Shown here piece after piece: positions 12,901-21,900 of a stretch of DNA of 64,000 bases (position 1 is its first letter; each line of letters opens with the position of its first letter). Under the pieces are notes generated by a model that made no database searches, had not been told where the DNA came from, and was given only the letters and a program-made list of their open reading frames with translations. Where the stretch lies: positions 595,682-659,681 of the forward strand of contig NW_019091502.1 in the NCBI RefSeq assembly GCF_001949145.1, written 5' to 3'. A program made the position numbers and the translations under genes. The DNA is from Acanthaster planci (taxonomy: Eukaryota > Echinodermata > Asteroidea > Valvatida > Acanthasteridae).

Positions 12901-15900
12901 AGGCCAAAGTGGCCTTGCCCTAAAAATTACCAAATTCAAGGCCTGTTTTCCACACACTCATTTTCATGTAAGGTATGCAATAATGAAGAAGTATGTTTTG
13001 AGATTGTTCAAAAAGGATTTGTTTCTGGCCAAAGCAATTTGGCAATGCAAGTCACCTCCAGCTTTGAATTCAAAGTAGGTTTATCTTTTGTATTATTCCC
13101 ATGCTCTTTCAACAGGTCTCACGCATGGAATGTTAGAGACTTTGGTGGGTTTAAAGGTTCTTCAAATATTCTATCAGAATCTGAAAGGAAGTCTTTATTT
13201 TCAAAAAGTGGTTTTTGATCAATGAAATAGATAAAGAAGCAGTGCAGAGTTTTAGGTAGTTAGAATGTCCTTTCACAACATTTTTCCCCAAGTCTGTTTT
13301 TTTCTCTTTACCTTAAAGGCAAATTGGCCGGAGTAGTCGTACATTCCACATGACGACATCACAGTGAGCGTGTCACGTACTGCAGCAGGGTCAAAGACTG
13401 TCTCGCCCGTCATTGGGCAGATGCCACCGTTAGCCAACGTGGCGGCGATAACGCTTCCAGATTCGCAAGTGACTTCCAGAGAGCAGACCTGTGATACAAT
13501 AGATCATGGCAACCGGTTCAACAGAACAAAGTGTTTTAATCACTTCATGCCGGGGCATTTTTCAATGTTGATGATGCTGGGCCAGCATGATTATCTTTTT
13601 TTCCTTTTTCAAAATCCTTCAAAAATTCATCATTTCATTTAACAGTCGTTTATAGCCGCACCAAGTAATCTTTAGGCACTACTCTAAGTTGACGGATGAC
13701 CTTCATTGACGNNNNNNNNNNNNNNNNNNNNNNNNNNNNNNNNNNNNNNNNNNNNNNNNNNNNNNNNNNNNNNNNNNNNNNNNNNNNNNNNNNNNNNNNN
13801 NNNNNNNNNNNNNNNNNNNNNNNNNNNNNNNNNNNNNNNNNNNNNNNNNNNNNNNNNNNNNNNNNNNNNNNNNNNNNNNNNNNNNNNNNNNNNNNNNNNN
13901 NNNNNNNNNGACGAACCTGGCTTAGTGCACGGCTGACCTCTTTTCAATAGGGGCCAGATTAGCTTGCAGCGGTGCTGTGTGGCTCATCGCTGCGGTGGTG
14001 GAGCGCTTTTGTCCCCGGTGGTAATCCGCTCGCTCTCAATGCCCCAAACCCTGGTATACGGTTTCAAAACAAGGCTGGATTATCACCACTTTTGAGAATG
14101 AAAAATGTCAGTAATGCCGGTGGAAAAGGGTTCTAAAAAAAAAAGCTTTAAAAATTGTTGGAAAACAGTGCTCTCACAAATTTCAACATTGTTGCTATCT
14201 TTCACAATCAGCCAGCAAAAAAAATTTTACTTTTCAGTATCAACAGAACCTCTGTGACATTCGTTGTATTTGTTACCTGGAAGTAAAGGTCAAGTGTTTC
14301 CATTGGATTTACTCCCTCTGGAAAGCATCCATATTCTTGCAGGAGGTAACAGAGTGCATAGTTTCTATTTCCTGATTCCTTCTCTGACAGAAATCTGCAA
14401 ATGAGAAAGGAAAAGGTCTTCTAATCCAAAGCCTTCATGATCCTTTGAATTCTGCTGATGGATTTGGCAGATTTTGTAGGATTGAGAAAGGTAAGAGTCC
14501 AGCTACTATTACTCAGCGAGGGGTTTAATTTCACTCAAAAGTTGTTGTACAAGACAGTGTGCTGTTGGTTCCTTTAAAGTCTAGGATTTTGGAGGATTAA
14601 AAATTTTTTAGCAAAATACATATAAAGTTAGTTTTAAGAAACATTGCCCAGAAAATAGCAGGTAATCTGAGTTTTGCGTTCTCAGTGAGTTTTTGAATAT
14701 GGTGGTGGATTTCTCGACTAACGTTGCATTGCTGAATCCCACAAACTCGCCACCCGCCATCTCTTTGAAGCGTTGCATGATGTCATCAAAACGATCGGCC
14801 ATGTTGCGGCTTTGCTGCAAATAAATAACATCATTAAATTATTCAGATTTGGCAGTAGTGACACAATACCAGTATTCGACAAATAGTAATATACCACTGG
14901 CTGATGAAGGCATGGGGGATTGTGGGTAATATGCACCTATTGGCGACTTGGGGTTTTCTGGTTTTGACTCCAAATTTTGATGACCAAGAAACAACTCACA
15001 CTCAGAAGTGACAGCACCAACACAGCACCAGAGTTGTTCATGGGATTGTGAGGCTTGTCTGGAATGGAACGCAAAAGCATTGGGAAAGTGAATTGGAAAA
15101 TGTAAACGACAGTATTTACATGTACATGTAGTAATCAAAATACCATCAATTTTCATTTGAACGGGTACAATGCCACAGTAAGTTTATATAAGAAGAAGTC
15201 ACATGAGCATGGCAGGAAAGGAGAGTGAATGGTGGACGGCTGGTGACTATTTCGCATTTTTGCTGAAGTGAAAGGTATGCACACAGGTGGTTGTGCACTG
15301 CGACTCACTCAAATCGTTGAGGCACAAGTCATTGAAGGGCCGGCCGCTAGGCTCATGGCCCACAAAATGGTGGACGTAGTTGGCACCGTGGCGAGTCAGC
15401 ACCTCAGCATAGATGGGCGCCTTGCTGCAGGACTGAAGGGAGAAAGGCACGGTGGTATTGCCAACGGAATGCCGCTGGCCATCGATAGTGCAGAGGGCCA
15501 CGCCCCAGTGGTTCGGGTTCTGACGAGCAAGCTGGGGAATGTAAGTTGCCAGCTATGGACAAATAGAAAAGGCAATACTGAAAGACATGTCAATTTACCC
15601 TAGAATTCAGCCTAGAATATGAACTGCAAATTGATTACTCAAAACTATTTATCCATTCTGAAATGGGTCATTCTGTGAGGTTGGGGCACAATTTGTTATG
15701 GTGTCCTTATTACATGGGTAACTTTCACCACCTTTCATGACCTGTGGAGTAGGTCATTTACACTGAAAAATAACACTTACCTTTGTACATGCATTCAGCC
15801 TTGCAAGATGTATAACAATGTCAATTTGGAATCCACATGCAGGGAAATAGCTGTTCATTTTTACAGAACTCACATAACAATGAACACGGTCACAAATTGT

Positions 15901-18900
15901 GCCCCAACTTCTTGGAATGACCCACATCTAAACCAATCAAAGTCCTTGCATGTTTAGGCAATCAGCCAATCTGCATAATGGCTCGAACAATGTACGACTG
16001 GTTCATTCTCAATGAAATTTCCAATTTTTAGGTCCCTTGTCTGAAACAATCTTCTAACTCTGTGAACTAGAAAGAAAAACGAATTAGCAACAAAAACTGG
16101 GCGACCTCGCATATCAAGGATTGCGTACTTCAACCCCAGAAGTAAGACCTTTGTAATGACCTTTGACCTTACCTCTCCACTGGTGTTCATCTTGATCTCC
16201 TCGTACAGTCTGTCCACCTGAGCAGTAAAGTGTGGGAAATCTGGCAAGATGAACATGTTGCGTAGAGCGCGACCGATCAGGACGATATTTGACGATATAC
16301 ATCTGTATCAACCAGACAAAAACAGAAAATGCATTAGTTCTTAACATCACAAAGACTTTTCCTCTTCCTGAAAAGGAGAGTAGATTTAGATAGGCTTCAT
16401 CTACAAACAACACAGCAGTTTATCATAAGTTCCTTCAAAAGTCCAGTTTCAAGTCTGTTCACGACACCAGTCATTAGTCACAGGGTGAGTGTGACAAAGG
16501 AGTTCTTCCATCAAAGTTCATTTGAATATGATGGACAATGGGGCCAAAATGCACAAGATGTTCTTTGAGGTCGTCACAGTTCACTTACTCTTGAAAGTCT
16601 TTCCGTTCAAGAATAGTGTCGCTGAGGTTGTCGGGATACTGTTGGGTGAATTTGTCCTGGATTTTCTGCAGGGACTCCTGGAGGCGAGGATCTGTTTGCC
16701 GTAGCCCCTTGGAAGCTAAAACCTGATTCAGAAAACATTTCAAATACCAAGTCAATTTTCAAGCCTGCATTTTTCTTATCAGACAGCATCTGCAGCCCCT
16801 TGGTGGAACGCAGAAGACAAAGTTTCCAGCAAAAAATACTATGGCTTAGAGGGATATGTTGCAAACTTCAGCATCGCCAACACCATGTACTGAGCAGGTT
16901 ATGAAGAATGAAGAATTTGAACCAATTCCATATACATGTATGGACGCCACTAATTTTTCCCTGAGACCTCTTAGCCACCTGAAAGCAATACAATGCTCTA
17001 AAAGGTCAAATTTAGTGATGAAAATGTTGAGGTGTCAATTAAGAAAACATTTAGAAGTTTTCAGACAAGTCTCACAGGGTTTCTGCACAGGGTGTCAAGC
17101 GGCATCCTTGTATGGGATTAAATCAAAGAATTCAATTCTATTTTTAAACAACTTTTCCCACTTACGGCAAAGAAGTCTCTGAGTGCAACCTTCTTCTCTT
17201 CATTGCTCAAGATATGGAACACTAGATCCTCCAGGCTAATAAGACTGTAAACACATGACAAACATTACAAAAAAAAAACAAAAACAAACCAAATGAAGGG
17301 CAGTGATTGATTGATTCAGAATACCATCAGAAAGGAGTTCTGTCTATGAACATTACAAATTTTCCCCCGTAGTTAGTTTATCAGCCATCAGAAAGGGAAA
17401 ATACTGAAGCATTTTCCTATATTTAGAAAGCACTAGAGGGTTTGAGCATGGGATGTCAAGTGATGTCTGTGTATGGATCAAAAGCAAATATCTTCATTAT
17501 GTCAGTAGGGAAATCAACAGGTCGGTATGAGTCCAACTCATACATGTATCTTTAACCTCTCCGTCACATGTGGGAGATATCCCAAAGCTCTGGTGACACC
17601 AATTCCCACATATCCCAAGGGAGAAGACAAATGTAGTACAAGCAGTTATTGTCCCATCTCCATTCTGTCAATCATGATCAGCCAATTGTCTCTAACATTT
17701 TGGAAAGGTGGATGCTCTTGTCAGTATACACTTACCTTGAAGAAAATAACCTCATTCCTAGTTGCCAGTCAGGATTTAGACCCTGGCAGTCAACTGAAAT
17801 CACCCTACACGATTTGACAAATAGGTGTTTCCAGGCTATGGAGCATGGAGAAGTTACAGGTAGTGTATTTATAGATCTCAGTAAAGCATTTGATCGTGTT
17901 GACTNTGCTTGGGAGTTATTATTAATGAAACACTAAGTTGGGGCCCACATGTTGATTATGTAAGAAAAACAGTCTCACCTAAATTAGGTACATGTATGTT
18001 AAACAGAATCCGGAACTATGTCAGGCAAAGTAGCCTGCACACACTTTTCATTAGCTTAGTTATGCCAACTTTACAATACTTTTGCATAGTACGGGGAGAA
18101 AGATACAGTACATATCCCAGGATACCATTCTTCACAAATGTCTAAAAAGAGCTGCACGGATAATCCTCAAATGTACTTCTCTCATCCCCGCATCAAATAT
18201 GTTTACTAAACTGAACTGGGTGCCATCTTCCGAGAGAGTTAGATCTAAAAAGACTGTTCTCGTTTTTAAATGTCTAAACAAATTGACTCCTACATGTATG
18301 TACATGTATATGACAAATCTGTTTATGCCATTCACACAGGTTCGTGAAACAAGATTTTCATTTAAAAAGGCACTTAAAATACCTTTAGCCAAAAAAGAAT
18401 GCTACGCTCAAAGTTTTGCGGTGAGAGGTGCAAAAACATGGAACAATTTGCCAGAGCAACTCAGACGTATAGACTCCTTAGAGGCATTCAACTCAGAACT
18501 ACAGAAAGCCATGACCAGTGCCAGTAGTCCAAAATGCTGGTACAGAGTTGTAAACTTGGTTGCCAATGTTCATTGGAGCCGGGTCGGGCATTTCCCCACG
18601 TTTTTTTTTTCCCAGAGAGTTTTTTTGCGGGGTTTTCGCCCATCCCGTGATCAGTATTTAATCAATGCCTTGATTATTCAAATGTTCACATGTTTTAGTG
18701 GTTTGTGTTTGTAAATATTGATGTGTATTGTATTTGTCCAATTTTACTTTTCGTTCTGAGTTTCTAACTATTTTATTAACTTGTTATGATCGCAGGGCCC
18801 CCATGGAAACCAGTTTGTAACTATTTGGGCATACCCTGGGAAAAGAAATGGAATAAATAAATAAACTCTTTCCTACTTGCATGTAACTGCAGTATGAAGT

Positions 18901-21900
18901 AAAAAGTTGGCTGTGGTTTTCCTCAAAGCAAAGTTACTTCCTTTCTGAAACATTTCGAGGGTACCAAGACAAAGAACGTACATGTATGTAGGCCAAAAAG
19001 CAAATATCAGTCATCAGAGAAAGTTCTGAATTATTCACCGTACGTGTTTCCCAATTGTGAATTCTATCAAGCGCGGTCCTTGATGCATGGTTTTCGGCAT
19101 TTGAGCGAGATCGCAGTTAACAACAACTTCGTATTCAAGCACTAGGTTCGAAATTGCGTATTGAGCTGAGATGTCGCTCAATTTAACGACTTTGTCGCGA
19201 TCGTTAAATAAAAGGGTAAAAGTCAAAGGTTTTTTCAAAACTGAAGGTAAAATCAGCATGTAATCAATCAACATTTCAATGTCCAGAGGAATTGCATATC
19301 GGTAACCAAAAGCGTCTGTGATGGGCTTTGTCTTTCCCGTTGTTGGCTTGCTCATTTGCGTCGCTCGCACCGAGTCTGAGCTTAGCAACATTTTCTCTTT
19401 TTCAACAGCCATTTCTCTAATCAAGTTCCTCACTAAATTGTTATAGATCATTTGGTTGTCGTCTGATGGCGAGTACTACAATGATGGTCGGTGGAGCGCT
19501 GGTCAATGCATTGACGTTTATGGGGAGTGCTTTTTTGTTTAGTTTGATTGGTAAAAATCAGGTCGACGAAGAATGCAAGAGACACGATCTGGTGATAGAA
19601 CATTCAGCCAAAGCCAAAAAAGAATGGGTAGAACATCACACCCGACTTTTATACCTTTTGAACAGTGAATTCAACAAATAAGAGCATCAGAGCAAACATT
19701 TTAAAAAGTAGAGGAAGCATTGATGTTGTATAGCCAAATCACGGGCACCAACCAAATGGATCTACTGCCAGAACCTGTATTGGTCAATTTTTACAAACCA
19801 AGTGATGATCAAAAAGAAAGAGAAAGAGAGTGTTTGTGTTGGGTGTTTGTGTTGGGTATAAGTATAGCGTTATTGGTAATAGGTATTGATAAAACTTTTT
19901 ACATCTTTTTTTTAAAATAACGATGGAATTGAATCAAAGCGAGAAAAGGAGCAAAGTGAGCAAAGAAAAGTCAAAGTTGAAAGAAGTCTATTACATGTAC
20001 AGTCCTAAAGGTTAATATTGGAAAGGACACGCAGCTGTTGAAAGTCTGCACAAAAAAACGGCATCAACAAGAGTGTCATAAGAGCCTTGTTAAAAAAAAA
20101 AAACAAGCCATTTGGCAAATTTATCTGCCCGCCCCTGGGTATATACCCAGACTGAGTACTTACAATCAGAGTTTGTGACACCTACAGAAACGACACGCAT
20201 CAAATGGACATGAACACTGTATTTACCTTGGGAACGGATTCCAAAAGGACCAAGGGGTAAAACTTTCAAATGTATGCATTAATGGTAGTCAACGTGGCTT
20301 CAAGATATAAAAAAGCCGAACCTTTGACAAGAAAAACAGCCAAACAAGTGACCGACGCCATAAAACAAATTTATAACAGGTCTCCTTTGACGTGGCCAAA
20401 AAAGCTTAACGTAGACTCTGGATGGGAATTTAAAGGCGAGTTTTGAAAAATATTTGTAAAAAATGGGGTGAAGGTGCAAGTGGGTGGACGGAGTACATTG
20501 ATCGCAAGGGATCGTACAGTAGAACGGTTTAACAGAACGTTGGTCAAGCATTTGTTTGAATACCAGTACGCGTGAGAAACATTAAAGGTGAACGAAACGT
20601 GGAATGGGTGGAGCGTCTGCTCCAGGTCGCGAAATCGCTAAACGAAGAAAAGACCCGGTTGATCCATAACCCATTGATCCGTGACGAGTGAGACAATAAC
20701 TGGTTCCTGTAGAAGCTGTGAAGCTTAACGAGTGGAACAGTTGCCTGCTGCTTCTCAGAAAAGCAAGTGGAGCAAAGCAAACAAGCGGTCAGAACTTCCT
20801 CCAGCAGCTTTAGTCCGATACATGTACTTGTATTACTCAGGTGAACAAGAAGGCCGCACTGATCTGGAGCGTGGACGTGTATCAAATCGAAAAACGCACG
20901 AGTCAGTTCAAACAAATCAGCGGTAAAAAGGTGACAATGGGACCAACACTCTATTACTTGCTCCCAGGCTTGGGTGGGGGATCCAATCGTTCTTTTGTGA
21001 GAAAAGAGCTTCAAGTGGTACCCGAAGACACTGCGTTACCACCGGCTCGGTAATGACTGCAGGCCAAAGTGTCGATGCCGTTGTCAGGGACAGGCTCAAT
21101 TTGTTTTGAACGATGGTATAAATCATGTTCTCATGATGTTGTTTCTTACAAACATGCTTGTGATCAAACAACATTTCTTTGTAAGCTTCGTGTCGCAGTT
21201 GTCTTCTAGTAAGACTTTGGCTACCCCTTTGGCTTTTTTGAGTTTTGAGCTACATGTACCGGTATCTTCGGGGTAGTCGGGGTATCTGAGACACTAGGGT
21301 GGGAAAGTCTACATTTGTAAAACTTGAACCATCTGATTCTTTGTATGTGGTTGTTATATCTTTGTGTAATTTGTCATTTGGATTGGTTACAAGCTGATGT
21401 TTGACTTTGTCTCTTACGAGTCCTTAGCCACTCTCAAAGCCCAGCATATGCATCGCTGATCTTTGTTTTTCACGTTGATGATCGCTTTTTTGTCTGCTAA
21501 CTTTTAGAGGAGTGGTACATATTTCCTCTCAACGGTTCATAATGGCCCACGTTGGTATAAAATGCAACGACTTTATAAAATACCCACCATGACCCCTTTT
21601 ATTATGTTTCTCTACTTTCTACATGTCAATATTTGTTGTTTTTGTTCTTCTAACGCATTCTTGAGATCTTGTTTGTTAAAGACCATGATATTTCTAGAAA
21701 TAAAGATAAAAATACCCTCTTTGATTTCTCGTTGATCTGGTTTTCCATTATAAACTGAATTTTGATCGCCGTTATTAGCTTACATGTACATGTATGTGCA
21801 TAAGCTCTTATTTCTCATAATGCAGACAAAGCTTTCGCTTCGATGCTTCTTTTGTAAAATTAAAAAAGTGTACTATCGTTTTTAAAGAAACGCGTCTGCA

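Noticed and set aside
13684-13950. Open frames across the N run
   Set aside because: They exist only because unknown bases cannot produce stop codons.
20544-21014. 156-aa minus-strand open frame
   Set aside because: It lies antisense to the decayed Polinton integrase; the plus-strand translation carries the recognisable motifs.
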